Source: Phycisphaerae bacterium (GTDB lineage Bacteria; Planctomycetota; Phycisphaerae; UBA1845; Fen-1342). From it: a stretch of 64,000 nt of DNA. Shown in pieces: positions 30,587 through 39,524 of the stretch. The notes below the pieces were generated by a model that ran no database searches, was not told the DNA's origin, and saw nothing but the letters and a program-made list of their open reading frames with translations. The DNA is taken from assembly GCA_022072445.1 (NCBI GenBank), contig JAJVHV010000031.1:62001-126000 (forward strand), written 5' to 3'. A program made the position numbers and the translations under genes. Within the stretch, counting starts at the first letter, position 1. Every line of letters starts with the position of its first letter.

Positions 30587-33500
30587 TCAGCTCTTGGTAA
30601 TGAACTCATCCAGATTCAGCAGCACGTTGGCCACCACGGTCCAGGCCGCCACCTCGGGCAGCGCGGGCTCGGGCGGCCCGACCATGCCGCTTGCGATCAG
30701 CGCTGTGGCAGCCGCGGCGTCACGTTCATAGTAGCCGCGCTGCGACTCCAGCAGTTGCGTCAGCCGCTCGGTTTCCATTGGCGTCGGCCGCCGGGCCACC
30801 GTCAGGCGAAACGCCAGCGCCAGCCGCGCGGCCGTTTCTGGTCCGCCCTCGTCGATCACGCGCCGCGCCAGCGCCGCCGCCGCCTCGACAAATGCGGGGT
30901 CGTTCAGCGTCGTCAGGGCCTGGAGCGGCGTGTTGGTACGCGGGCGCCGGGCACAGGCGACTTCGCGGCTCGGCGCGTCGAACGAGACGAACGACGGGTA
31001 CGGGGCGGTCCGCCGCCAGAATGTGTACAGCCCGCGGCGATAGCGGTCCTCGCCGGCGCTGTTTTCCCAGCGGTCGTTGCTGTAGATCATGGTCCAGACG
31101 CCGTCGGGCTGCGGCGGGAAGACGCTGGGGCCGCCGACGCGTTGGGTCAGCAGGCCGCTGGCGGCCAGGGCGCTATCGCGGATGGTCTCGGCCTCCAGGC
31201 GAAAGCGCGGTCCGCTGGCCAGCAGGCGGTTGTACGGGTCGCGCTGGCGAAGGGCGGGGTCGAAGCTGGCGGCCTGCTGATACGTGGCTGACAGGACGAT
31301 CATCCGGTGGATGGCCTTGCTGCTCCAGCCGCCGCGGACGAATTCGAGCGCCAGCGCGTCGAGCAACTCCGGGTGCGTAGGGCTGTCGCCCTGCGTGCCG
31401 AGGTCCTCGACGGTCTCGACGAGCCCGCGGCCGAAGAACGCCTCCCAGTAGCGGTTGACCGTGACACGCGCCACGAGCGCGTTCTCCGGGCAGACCAGCC
31501 AGCGCCCCAGCGCCAGGCGGTCGGGCCGCTCGGCCGCCGGCAGTTCGTGCAGTACCGCCGGAACGCCGGGCGTCACTCTCTCGCCATGGTCGAGGAAGTT
31601 GCCGCGGACGTGAACGAAGGTCTCGCGCGGTTCGGGGCGGGTTTTCATGACCAGGGTTGAGCCTACCGTCAGCTTCGCCAGGTTGGCGCGCAGCTCGGCC
31701 AGCCGCACACGGAGCGGGTCGAGGAGCGGCGCGACCCGACGGTAATAGGCGGCGAGCTGCTGCTGCTCGTCGGCCGAGCGCTCCGTCGCTGGCCGGGCGA
31801 GCGCTTCTTCCAGCGCCGGCGAGAGCGGCGGTGAGTCGGCGGGAGACGGTGCCGTCGTGCTCGACAGGCGAAAACGAGCGATGACGTGCTGATGGCCGTA
31901 GGTCTGACCGAGGCGAACGCGCAAAACACCGCCGGCCGGAACTTCGATCGGCGCGGCGGCGGCGAAGACAGCGCAGTGCGGCAATTTGGCCTGCGGACCG
32001 ACCGCCCAGCCGCTGCGCGGGTCGCCGTCGAGGGCGGCGGCGGCCGGCCAGGTCTCGCCGTTGCGATAGTGCGCGCCCTGCTGATAGTCCTCCGTGCCGC
32101 GCGCGAGCCGCACGGGCGCGGGTGGCCCGCAGAATCCGTCGGGCGGCGCGATGTCGACCCAGAAGTCGGACAGGACGAAATTGCCGTGCGACGTCCGGCC
32201 GACGTTTCCAGTTCCGCCGGTCAGCACGTCGAGCCGCAGGGCGGTGAGCCCGGCGAGCGGACCGGCCGACTCGCAGACGTACGTATCCGACTCGGGCAAC
32301 AGTCCGGCTGCCTGCCACGAGCCGTCGGGCAGCGCCAGCAGCGCGGCCCCGCCCAGCGATTCGACCTGCGCCGCCGGCAGCGGCGCCCAGACGGGCCGGG
32401 TACGTTGATAGTCGGTCTCCCAGGCGGCCTGCGCGGCGGCGAGCTCCGGCGTCGGGGTGACGAGCGTCTTTTCGGCGTCGGAGATCTCGTGCTGCAAGCG
32501 CTCATACTCGCGGCGCTGCGACCGCAGCGATGTCGTGGTCATCGGTCCGCCGGGCGTGGCACCGAATGTGTTCACCTCGAATTCAGGCTCGTCGTTGTTG
32601 AAGAAGGCGAACAGGCGATAGTAATCGCGCTGCGTGAACGGATCGAATTTGTGATCGTGGCACTGGGCGCAGGCGATGGTCGTGCCGAGCCAGACGGTGC
32701 CGATCGTGTTGACGCGGTCGATGATCGCCTCGACGCGGAACTCCTCCGCGTCGATCCCGCCCTCTTCGTTCGTCATCGTGTTGCGCAGAAAGCCGGTCGC
32801 GATCTGGTCGTCGACCGTCGCGCCGGGCAGCAGGTCGCCGGCGATCTGCCGAATCGTGAACTGGTCGAACGGCATGTCGTCGTTCAACGCCGCGATCACC
32901 CAGTCGCGGTAGGGCCACATCGAGCGGCGGTTGTCCACCTGGTAGCCGTTGGTGTCGGCGTAGCGCGCCAGATCGAGCCAGACCCGCGCCCAACGTTCCC
33001 CATAGTGCGGCGACGACAGCAGGCGCTCGACGACTTTCTCGTAGGCATCGGGTGCGCGGTCCTGCTCGAAGGCGTCGAGCTCGGCGATCGTGGGAGGCAG
33101 GCCGATCAGGTCGAGGCTGACGCGCCGCAGCAGCGTGCTGCGGTCGGCGGGAGGCGCGGGCCGCAAGCCGGCTTCGTCAAGCCGCGCCAGGATGAAGCGG
33201 TCGATGTCGTTATGCGCCCACGCGTTATCACGCACTTCCGGTGGGGAAGCCGGCTGCGGAGTGCGATAGGCCCAGTGCCAGTGTTTGCCCCCGGCGCGAT
33301 CCGGGTAGATCGCGCCCTGCTCGACCCAGCTTCGCAGGAGCGCAATTTCGGCCTCCTCCAGCGGCTCGCCCTTGGGCGGCATGCGGCGGGCCGCCTCGGG
33401 GCTGGACACGCGCTGAATCAGCGGGCTTTCGTCCGCATTCCCCGGAACAACCGCCGGAAATCCGGAGCGGCCACCGCTCACGGCGCCGGCTTCATCGTCG

Positions 33501-33757
33501 AGGCGCAGGCGTCCCTCGGGCGTATCGCCGGTGTGGCACGGGAAGCAGCGGCGACCGAGCAGTTGGATGGCGCGCTGCGACGTGCCGGGAGCGGGGTCGA
33601 CGGGTCTGGCAGGGGGCTGGTCAGCCGGGGCGGGCATGACGGCCACCACAGCGGTACATGCAAGGGCTGCGCAAATCCGGCTGGCGCCAGCGCGTGCGAC
33701 GCCGACGGGCGCGCGGTTCGGTCGTTGAGCAGCGGTGAAATGAACCACCGGCGGCAT
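30587..33757 (-). CDS. PSCyt1/DUF1549/DUF1553 cytochrome-like protein
   Basis: 1056 residues, the usual size. After an export segment, residues 60-130 form the PSCyt1 domain with a heme c site CFPCH (71-75) and [24 protein letters not shown]. Residues about 180-400 match DUF1549 ([60 protein letters not shown], a second CxxCH). The C-terminal part is DUF1553 ([42 protein letters not shown]). It is probably a periplasmic multi-domain electron-transfer protein acting with the DUF1501 partner. A GTG at 33748 has a better spaced GGAG than the ATG at 33757. Confidence 0.95.
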   Translation of the reverse strand: MPPVVHFTAAQRPNRAPVGVARAGASRICAALACTAVVAVMPAPADQPPARPVDPAPGTSQRAIQLLGRRCFPCHTGDTPEGRLRLDDEAGAVSGGRSGFPAVVPGNADESPLIQRVSSPEAARRMPPKGEPLEEAEIALLRSWVEQGAIYPDRAGGKHWHWAYRTPQPASPPEVRDNAWAHNDIDRFILARLDEAGLRPAPPADRSTLLRRVSLDLIGLPPTIAELDAFEQDRAPDAYEKVVERLLSSPHYGERWARVWLDLARYADTNGYQVDNRRSMWPYRDWVIAALNDDMPFDQFTIRQIAGDLLPGATVDDQIATGFLRNTMTNEEGGIDAEEFRVEAIIDRVNTIGTVWLGTTIACAQCHDHKFDPFTQRDYYRLFAFFNNDEPEFEVNTFGATPGGPMTTTSLRSQRREYERLQHEISDAEKTLVTPTPELAAAQAAWETDYQRTRPVWAPLPAAQVESLGGAALLALPDGSWQAAGLLPESDTYVCESAGPLAGLTALRLDVLTGGTGNVGRTSHGNFVLSDFWVDIAPPDGFCGPPAPVRLARGTEDYQQGAHYRNGETWPAAAALDGDPRSGWAVGPQAKLPHCAVFAAAAPIEVPAGGVLRVRLGQTYGHQHVIARFRLSSTTAPSPADSPPLSPALEEALARPATERSADEQQQLAAYYRRVAPLLDPLRVRLAELRANLAKLTVGSTLVMKTRPEPRETFVHVRGNFLDHGERVTPGVPAVLHELPAAERPDRLALGRWLVCPENALVARVTVNRYWEAFFGRGLVETVEDLGTQGDSPTHPELLDALALEFVRGGWSSKAIHRMIVLSATYQQAASFDPALRQRDPYNRLLASGPRFRLEAETIRDSALAASGLLTQRVGGPSVFPPQPDGVWTMIYSNDRWENSAGEDRYRRGLYTFWRRTAPYPSFVSFDAPSREVACARRPRTNTPLQALTTLNDPAFVEAAAALARRVIDEGGPETAARLALAFRLTVARRPTPMETERLTQLLESQRGYYERDAAAATALIASGMVGPPEPALPEVAAWTVVANVLLNLDEFITKS

Positions 33758-33902
33758 CTCCGGAACTGGACCCTTCTATCGGCCCCGGCTTCGATTCTCC
33801 AGTGTAGCGAACGAGCGTGACGTGGAGAAGCCGCCGAGCCGGCCGGCGGGTACGATAAATAGTCGCCGCTACGCCGGGCCCGGCGTGGTCCGGTGCGGCA
33901 CT

Positions 33903-33976
33903 GGGCCAGTAGCCCAACTGGCAGAGGCACAGGTTTTAAAAACCTGGCAGTGCGGGTTCGAGTCCCGTCTGGCCCA
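33903..33976 (+). tRNA. Atypical tRNA with UAA anticodon (Leu-type), short variable arm
   Basis: A 74-base cloverleaf: acceptor GGGCCAG/CTGGCCC with discriminator A; D-arm with TGG; anticodon stem CAGGT/ACCTG and loop TTTAAAA, so the anticodon reads UAA (codon UUA, Leu); a variable region of only five bases (GCAGT); T-arm GCGGG-TTCGAGT-CCCGT. The D-arm (TGGCAGAGGC) resembles tRNA-Leu, including a 13-22 mismatch, but bacterial tRNA-Leu normally has a long variable arm. CCA is not encoded. It may be a divergent tRNA-Leu or a mobile-element-type tRNA. Confidence 0.75.
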
Positions 33977-34397
33977 TCAAACGTAGATTTGCGAGATACC
34001 CTATGTGCGGTGCGGGGCGCCCGTCGCCGGCCGCGGCGCGGTTCGGCCGGCGGCGCGAGCTGCGCGGGCGGGCTTGCGTCCCGGGCGGGACAGGATGGAA
34101 TCGGCGGCGCGGAGCGCTTGGGGCGGTTGGGGGGATTATCCGGCAGCCGGCCGGGGTGGGACGTCAGATGACGCACGCACTGCGCGATACCGCGCACGCG
34201 GCTCAGACGGCGCAGGTCGGCAAATTCGCGGGCAAGCGACGCCTGAGCGGGCGGTGCGGGTCGGCGGCGGAAAATCCGCGGCGGTGGAGGGGGCGGCGGA
34301 ACGCAGATTGCAGGCCAATATTCGGTAGCCGGATCGCGCGCCGCCGGGCGCGACGCCGGCCGACGAACAGCTCGCAGCCGCACGCGAAGGGACGCCG
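33977..34397. other. Intergenic region upstream of the por operon
   Basis: 420 bases, GC-rich, with no supported gene in either strand. It should contain the promoter for the operon that starts at 34398, but no clear sigma site was recognised. Confidence 0.55.
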
Positions 34398-36614
34398 ATG
34401 ACCGAGCTGACTATCTGTGGACGTGGCGGACAGGGCGGCGTGACGCTGGCCAAACTGATCGCCACGGCGGCGTTTCAGCGCGGGCAGTACAGCCAGGCGT
34501 TCGGCGTATATGCCGCGGAGCGCTCCGGCGCGCCGCTGGCGGCCTACGTGCGGATCGACGACCGCGAGATCACGAACCACAACCAGGTGCGGCAGCCGGA
34601 CCACGTCATCGTGCTGGACCGGACGCTGGTCGGACCGCAGGTGCTGGCCGGGCTGAAGCCCGACGGCTGGATCATCGTCAATACGGCGGAATCGCCCGAC
34701 GAGCTGTCGTCGATCTTCTCGGGCTGGCACGTGGCGACGGTGGACGCCACCGCGATCGCGGTTGCCAACAAGCTCGGCACGCGCGCGGTTCCGATCGTGA
34801 ACACGACGATGCTCGGCGCCGTCGCGCGCGTGTTGACCTTCGACTGGGAGCAGATCGTCGGTGCCCTTCAGTCGGCGCGTTTCAGCGAGGCCAACCTGGC
34901 CGCCGCCCGAACTGCTTACGAGGCGGTGCGGATGGCGTTGCTACCGGGGGTTCGCGCCGCCGCGGCCTGCGCGAAATCCACGGCCGCACCGGCCAGCCTT
35001 TTTGATGAGAACGTCGGCGCGCCGCCGACCATTCGAACCGGTGCGTGGGCCACGCGCCGGCCCCACCGTGAACAGCTCACGCCGCCGTGCGTCGCCGCCT
35101 GTCCGGCGGGAAACGACGTGCGTTCCTTTGTGGCGGAACTGGGCAAGAACAACGTCGACGGCGCGCTTTGCATTCTGTTGGAGACTTCCCCGTTGCCGGG
35201 AGTTTGTGGACGGGTTTGCCCGGCGCCCTGCATGCAGCGTTGCAATCGCAACCCGTTCGACGAATCCGTTCAGGTTCGGGAGCTGGAACGGTATGCCGCG
35301 GAGCACGGTCGCAGGCCGGCGCCGACACAGCCGTGGCGCGCGTCACGAGTCGCGGTGGTGGGCTCAGGCCCTGCCGGGCTGAGCGCGACGTACCACCTGG
35401 CGCGCCTCGGTCATTGCGTCTCGCTGTACGAGTCGCGTGACGAGCTGGGCGGTCTGCTGCGGACCGGCATCCCGGCCTACCGCCTCCCGCGCGACGTGCT
35501 CGACGAGGAAATCAGTCACATCCTCCGGCACGGCGTCAAGGCACATCTGGGCTATCAAGTTGACAGAGCCACGCTGCTGGAGTTGTCGCGTCGGCACGAC
35601 GCCGTATTCGTGGCGACCGGCCTGCAGGAGCTGCGCGGCCTCGACCTCGGCCCACGCGCCGACGGATTCGTCATGCAGGGCGTCGACTTTCTCGACCGCG
35701 CGCGAGGATTCGACATTGCCGTACGCGGCGAGCGGGTCGTGGTGATCGGCGGCGGCAACACGGCCGTCGACGCGGCCCGTTCGGCGCTGCGGCTCGGCGC
35801 GCATCCCGTCCGCATCTTCTATCGCCGCACGCGCGCGGAAATGCCTGCGATCGGCGAGGAGATCGACGAGGCGCTGGCGGAGGGCGTCGAGCTTCAGGAG
35901 CTCGTCGCGCCGCTCGCGCTGCGTCCCGACAACGGGGAGGCTGTTTTGACGTGTGCCCGCTTGGCACTGGGTGAACCCGACCAGACCGGTCGTCCGCGTC
36001 CGATTCCGCTGACGAGCGAGGACGCGCAGTTCGACATCCGCTGCGATCGGGTCATCCTCGCGATGGGGCAGGGAAGAGACATTTCCCTGCTACCGGAGGG
36101 CGCAGAGGTTCGTATGAACGGCGCGCTGGCCGGCTGGGCCGGCGCGCCGCTCTATTTCGGCGGCGATTTCGCCACCAACGACGGGACCGTCGCCGCGGCG
36201 CTCGGATCGGGACGTCGTGCCGCCTGGCACATTCACCTGGCGCTGACCGGAGAAGACTTGTTTCCGCCGCCGCTCCAGCCGGTCGCCAGCGCTGAGTACG
36301 TGCACTGGTCGCAGTTCGATCACAGCAGCGCGCACCATGCTCCGCACGCGCCGCCGGTCCAGCGACGCCGGAGTTTTGTCGAGGTTCGCCAGAGTCTCAG
36401 CGACGAGCCGGGGCACAATGTCGCGGCGGAAGAAGCGGCGCGCTGCCTGAGTTGCGGCGTGTGCAACCTGTGCGATCAATGCATCGAGCACTGCCCCGAG
36501 GGCGTCTTGCGGCGCGACGGCGATTGCTTCCGTTTCGACTTCGACTACTGCAAGGGCTGCGGTGTGTGCGCGTCGCAGTGTCCGCGCGGCGTGATCCACA
36601 TGGCGGAGTTGTAG
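34398..36614 (+). CDS. Fused 2-oxoacid:acceptor oxidoreductase gamma/GltD-like/ferredoxin protein
   Basis: 738 residues in three parts. Residues 1-185 are the gamma subunit of pyruvate/2-oxoacid:ferredoxin oxidoreductase (TICGRGGQGGVTLAKLIATA, NTTMLGAVARVL). Residues 215-620 match the small subunit of glutamate synthase/NADPH oxidoreductases: cysteine cluster TPPCVAACPAGND near 231 and VCGRVCPAPCMQRCNRNP, FAD site VVGSGPAGLSATYHLARLG (317) and NAD(P) site VVIGGGNTAVDAARS (447). Residues 660-738 carry an 8-Cys two-[4Fe-4S] ferredoxin (CGVCNLCDQCIEHCPEG; CKGCGVCASQCPRG). The next two genes supply alpha and beta subunits, so this protein could couple 2-oxoacid oxidation to NAD(P). AAGGGA precedes the ATG. 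Confidence 0.93.
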   Translation: MTELTICGRGGQGGVTLAKLIATAAFQRGQYSQAFGVYAAERSGAPLAAYVRIDDREITNHNQVRQPDHVIVLDRTLVGPQVLAGLKPDGWIIVNTAESPDELSSIFSGWHVATVDATAIAVANKLGTRAVPIVNTTMLGAVARVLTFDWEQIVGALQSARFSEANLAAARTAYEAVRMALLPGVRAAAACAKSTAAPASLFDENVGAPPTIRTGAWATRRPHREQLTPPCVAACPAGNDVRSFVAELGKNNVDGALCILLETSPLPGVCGRVCPAPCMQRCNRNPFDESVQVRELERYAAEHGRRPAPTQPWRASRVAVVGSGPAGLSATYHLARLGHCVSLYESRDELGGLLRTGIPAYRLPRDVLDEEISHILRHGVKAHLGYQVDRATLLELSRRHDAVFVATGLQELRGLDLGPRADGFVMQGVDFLDRARGFDIAVRGERVVVIGGGNTAVDAARSALRLGAHPVRIFYRRTRAEMPAIGEEIDEALAEGVELQELVAPLALRPDNGEAVLTCARLALGEPDQTGRPRPIPLTSEDAQFDIRCDRVILAMGQGRDISLLPEGAEVRMNGALAGWAGAPLYFGGDFATNDGTVAAALGSGRRAAWHIHLALTGEDLFPPPLQPVASAEYVHWSQFDHSSAHHAPHAPPVQRRRSFVEVRQSLSDEPGHNVAAEEAARCLSCGVCNLCDQCIEHCPEGVLRRDGDCFRFDFDYCKGCGVCASQCPRGVIHMAEL

Positions 36615-36638
36615 GCGCCGCGGGCCCGGAGGACTGAT

Positions 36639-37820
36639 ATGCCTCGCACGCTCCTGACCGGAAACCACGCCGCCGGCCGAGTCCTCGCCCTGGCCGGCGA
36701 GGCCAACCGCGCCGCTCGCGGCTGCTGCGGCGGTGCCTACCCCATCACGCCGCAGACGGAGATCATCGAGTATCTGCGCGGCGTGAATTTCACAAGAGGC
36801 CGCATCGTTCCGGTTGAAAGCGAGCACAGCGCGATGGCCGTGTGCATCGGGGCGGCGCTGGCCGGCGCGCGTGCGTTCACGGCGAGCAGCGCCAACGGCC
36901 TGTCGTACATGACCGAGAATGTTTTCGCCGCCGGCTATTACCGTCTACCGATCGTGATGATTGCCGTGAACCGCACGCTGGGCCCGCCGTGGAACATCTG
37001 GGTCGACCAGGGCGACAGCCTGGCGCTGCGCGACGCGGCCTGGCTGCAGTTCTACACCGAGGCGCATCAGGACCTGGTCGACACGATCCTGCTGGCGTTT
37101 CGCGTTGCGGAAGACGCGCGCGTGCTGCTGCCGGCGATGGTGGCGCTGGACGGATTCGTCGTCTCGCATACGCAGATGGTCGTCGATCTGCCGACGCAGG
37201 AGCAGGTCGACGCATTCCTCCCGCCGTGCCGTGTTCCGCACGCCTTGCGCGCGGATCATCCGGCGACCGTGGGCGGGCTGACGTGGCCGGCCGAGACGGC
37301 CCATCATCGGCGTGAGATTCAGGAGGCGATGGAGCGCGTGCCGGCGGTGCTGGAAGAGGCGCTTGACGCGTTCGAGCGTTGTTTCGGCCGCCGGCCAAGC
37401 GGCGCCCTGGCCGAGACGCAGACCGAGGATGCCGAGACCGTGCTGATCTCGTGCAACACGATGTCGCGCACGCTGCGCGACGTGATCCGCGCACGGCGCG
37501 AAGCCGGCGAAAAGGTCGGCATGATCAACTGCAAGCTGTTTCGCCCCTTCCCGCGCCAGGCGCTGCTCGACTCGATCGGACAGGCCACGCGCGTCGGCGT
37601 GCTGGACCGGAATCACTCGCCGGGCTCGGGCGGCGTCTTCTGGCAGGAAGTGGCGGCGACGTTTGGCGGAACGGCACAGCGCGACGGACGTGTCATTCAG
37701 GACTACATCGTGGGGCTCGGGGGCGGGGACGTGACGCCCGCCGTGCTGAACGAGGTTGTCGATGATCTACGGCGCCGCAATCACGCCGCGGCGCCGGTCT
37801 GGCGGGAGGTGGCCCTGTGA
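36639..37820 (+). CDS. porA: 2-oxoacid:ferredoxin oxidoreductase alpha subunit
   Basis: 393 residues, normal for PorA. Opens with LLTGNHAAGRVLALAGEANR, then YPITPQTEIIEYL, VESEHSAMAVCIGAALAGARAFTASSANGLSYMTE and RLPIVMIAVNRTLGPPWNIWVDQGDSL, all family hallmarks of the pyruvate-binding pyrimidine domain. Ends GVLDRNHSPGSGG...QDYIVGLGGGD, the domain II signature. It starts 24 bases after the fused gene with GGAGG upstream and its stop overlaps the next gene by four bases, so the subunits are translationally coupled. The substrate could be pyruvate or a related 2-oxoacid. Confidence 0.95.
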   Translation: MPRTLLTGNHAAGRVLALAGEANRAARGCCGGAYPITPQTEIIEYLRGVNFTRGRIVPVESEHSAMAVCIGAALAGARAFTASSANGLSYMTENVFAAGYYRLPIVMIAVNRTLGPPWNIWVDQGDSLALRDAAWLQFYTEAHQDLVDTILLAFRVAEDARVLLPAMVALDGFVVSHTQMVVDLPTQEQVDAFLPPCRVPHALRADHPATVGGLTWPAETAHHRREIQEAMERVPAVLEEALDAFERCFGRRPSGALAETQTEDAETVLISCNTMSRTLRDVIRARREAGEKVGMINCKLFRPFPRQALLDSIGQATRVGVLDRNHSPGSGGVFWQEVAATFGGTAQRDGRVIQDYIVGLGGGDVTPAVLNEVVDDLRRRNHAAAPVWREVAL

Positions 37821-38788
37821 GCCGCACCGTTTCCTCTACCGGCCGCGTCACGCCTTGCGAGCATCTCGATGTGGCCGAGCCGCCTCCGGCTGTGGTAGTG
37901 CAGCCGTCTGCGGACGAGCTTCACATTCCGACCGAGCTGATTCTGCGGCCGGGAAACACGAACTGCGCTGGGTGCGGGATGTCGCTCGGCTTGCAGCTTC
38001 TGAAGCAGGCGCTCGGCGACGAAACGCCCTACATGTCGATCCCGGCCTGCTGCGGGATCGTCACCGCCGGCGCGTTTCCCACCAGCGCCTACGGCGCACC
38101 GGTCGCAGCCAGCACGTTTGCCAGCGCCGCGGCAGTGGCGTGCGGGATCAGCACCGTGCTGCGGCAGAACGGCGACGACCACCCCGTTATCTGCTGGGCC
38201 GGCGACGGCGGGACCTACGACATCGGCATGGCCACCATCTCCGCCGCCGCCGAACGCAACGACGACATCATCTACATCTGCTACGACAACGAAATCTACG
38301 GCAACACCGGCGGCCAGCGCAGCAGCGCCACGCCGCAGGGCGTCGCCACCAGCACCACGCCGCGCGGCAAGCCCGAGCGCAAGAAGGACATCATGCGCAT
38401 CATGGCGGCGCACGGCATACCCTATGCTGCGACGCTTTCGGTGGCGCATCGCGACGACTTCCTGCGAAAGGTTCGTACTGCCCGCAGTCTGACCGGCTTT
38501 CGATTTCTGCTGCTGCTCTCGCCGTGCCCGACGGGCTGGAAGTCGGAACCGGATGAGAGCGTGGAACTGGTGCGGCGTGCGGTGGGCTGCGGCCTGTTTC
38601 CGCTGTTCGAGGTGTTTGACGGGATGCGCTACCGCATCAACGTTCGGCCCGGGGGTGCGACACTGGAGCAATACACGTCGTGCCAGCGGCGCTACACGTC
38701 GGCGGCGATCGACGCGGCGACGATTCGTGCGGGGATCGACGAGCAGTGGAAGTGGCTCGACGCGCAGTGCCGCGCGTTTCCGGCGTGA
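37817..38788 (+). CDS. porB: 2-oxoacid:ferredoxin oxidoreductase beta subunit
   Basis: 323 residues from a GTG at 37817 that overlaps the porA stop (GTGA). It holds the thiamine diphosphate site: CWAGDGGTYDIGMATISAAAERNDD then ICYDNEIYGNTGGQRS, and conserved cysteines NTNCAGCGMSLG and SIPACCGI for an iron-sulfur cluster. TPRGKPERKKDIMRIMAAHG is characteristic of PorB. Together with porA and the fused gamma/delta protein it forms a complete oxidoreductase, oxidatively decarboxylating a 2-oxoacid to an acyl-CoA. Its stop overlaps the next start by one base. Confidence 0.95.
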   Translation: MSRTVSSTGRVTPCEHLDVAEPPPAVVVQPSADELHIPTELILRPGNTNCAGCGMSLGLQLLKQALGDETPYMSIPACCGIVTAGAFPTSAYGAPVAASTFASAAAVACGISTVLRQNGDDHPVICWAGDGGTYDIGMATISAAAERNDDIIYICYDNEIYGNTGGQRSSATPQGVATSTTPRGKPERKKDIMRIMAAHGIPYAATLSVAHRDDFLRKVRTARSLTGFRFLLLLSPCPTGWKSEPDESVELVRRAVGCGLFPLFEVFDGMRYRINVRPGGATLEQYTSCQRRYTSAAIDAATIRAGIDEQWKWLDAQCRAFPA

Positions 38789-39207
38789 TGACCAGTTCCA
38801 GCCGGTTTCAGGTCTCGACGCGCGGCGACACGCAGGTGCTCGACATTACGCGCACCGTCAGCGACATCGTCGCGAAGTCCGGCATACGCGACGGCATCGC
38901 GGTCGTCTTCGTGGTGGGCTCGACGGCTGCGATCACGACAACGGAGGCGGAACCCGGCTTGATGAACCGGGACTTGAAAGCTTTCTACGACCGCATCGCG
39001 CCGGACGACGCCGAGTACGCACACGAGTCGACCTGGAACGACGACAACGGCCACGCCCACGTGCGTGCCTCGTCGCTTGGTCCGTCGGTCGCGCTGCCGA
39101 TCGTCGCCGGCCGACTGCCTCTGGGCACCTGGCAGCAGATCGTGCTCATCGACTTCGACACGCGTCCGCGGCAGCGTGAGCTCGTCGTTCAGATTGTGGG
39201 TGAGTGA
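38788..39207 (+). CDS. YjbQ family (UPF0047) protein
   Basis: 139 residues; the ATG at 38788 shares one base with the porB stop (TGATG). Hallmarks: FQVSTRGDTQVLDITRTV, VVFVVGSTAAITTTEAEPGLM, NGHAHVRASSLGPSVALPI, LGTWQQIVLIDFDTRPRQRELVVQI. YjbQ proteins are small trimeric enzymes proposed to act as thiamine-phosphate synthase-like or metal-binding proteins; the biological role is unsettled. The link to a thiamine-diphosphate-dependent oxidoreductase in one operon is suggestive but unproven. Upstream starts of the same frame lie inside porB and are rejected. Confidence 0.92.
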   Translation: MTSSSRFQVSTRGDTQVLDITRTVSDIVAKSGIRDGIAVVFVVGSTAAITTTEAEPGLMNRDLKAFYDRIAPDDAEYAHESTWNDDNGHAHVRASSLGPSVALPIVAGRLPLGTWQQIVLIDFDTRPRQRELVVQIVGE

Positions 39208-39524
39208 CTCGGAACGGGTTGCCGGCCGAGCCCCGACCATTCCGGCGAGCGAGGTGCGCGCCGGAATGGCGAGATTGATAGCGAGCGGACTTCGAACCCG
39301 GTTTCATCGCGCGACGCGCCCGGATGACGCCGGCAGCCTTCACCGAGACGTCAACACGTGTCGCCGCTCCGGGCCCCCTCACGGTCGGGGCTCGGCTGGA
39401 AAAAGCAATCCGAAATCCCGTGGCGTTGTGCGGCAGAAATGATGAGCGCCGACCCGCGAGGATCGGCGCTCGTTGCGTCGAGTGAGACCTGACGGTTGTC
39501 AGGTGATTGACGGAATACGCTCCG
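39208..39524. other. Intergenic region between convergent genes
   Basis: No gene is supported. It contains partial copies of the GC-rich interspersed repeat at about 39222 and 39370-39398 (CCCTCACGGTCGGGGCTCGG) and a hairpin at 39444-39471. Confidence 0.6.
39444..39471. terminator. Hairpin between convergent genes, possible terminator
   Basis: A nine-pair stem: GAGCGCCGA at 39444-39452 with TCGGCGCTC at 39463-39471, ten-base loop. No U-tract on either side, so termination is suggested only by its position between the YjbQ gene and a convergent gene. Confidence 0.45.

Noticed and set aside
31886-33820. 644-residue plus-strand frame opposite the DUF1549 gene
   Set aside because: Antisense shadow; the minus strand has clear PSCyt1/DUF1549/DUF1553 motifs.
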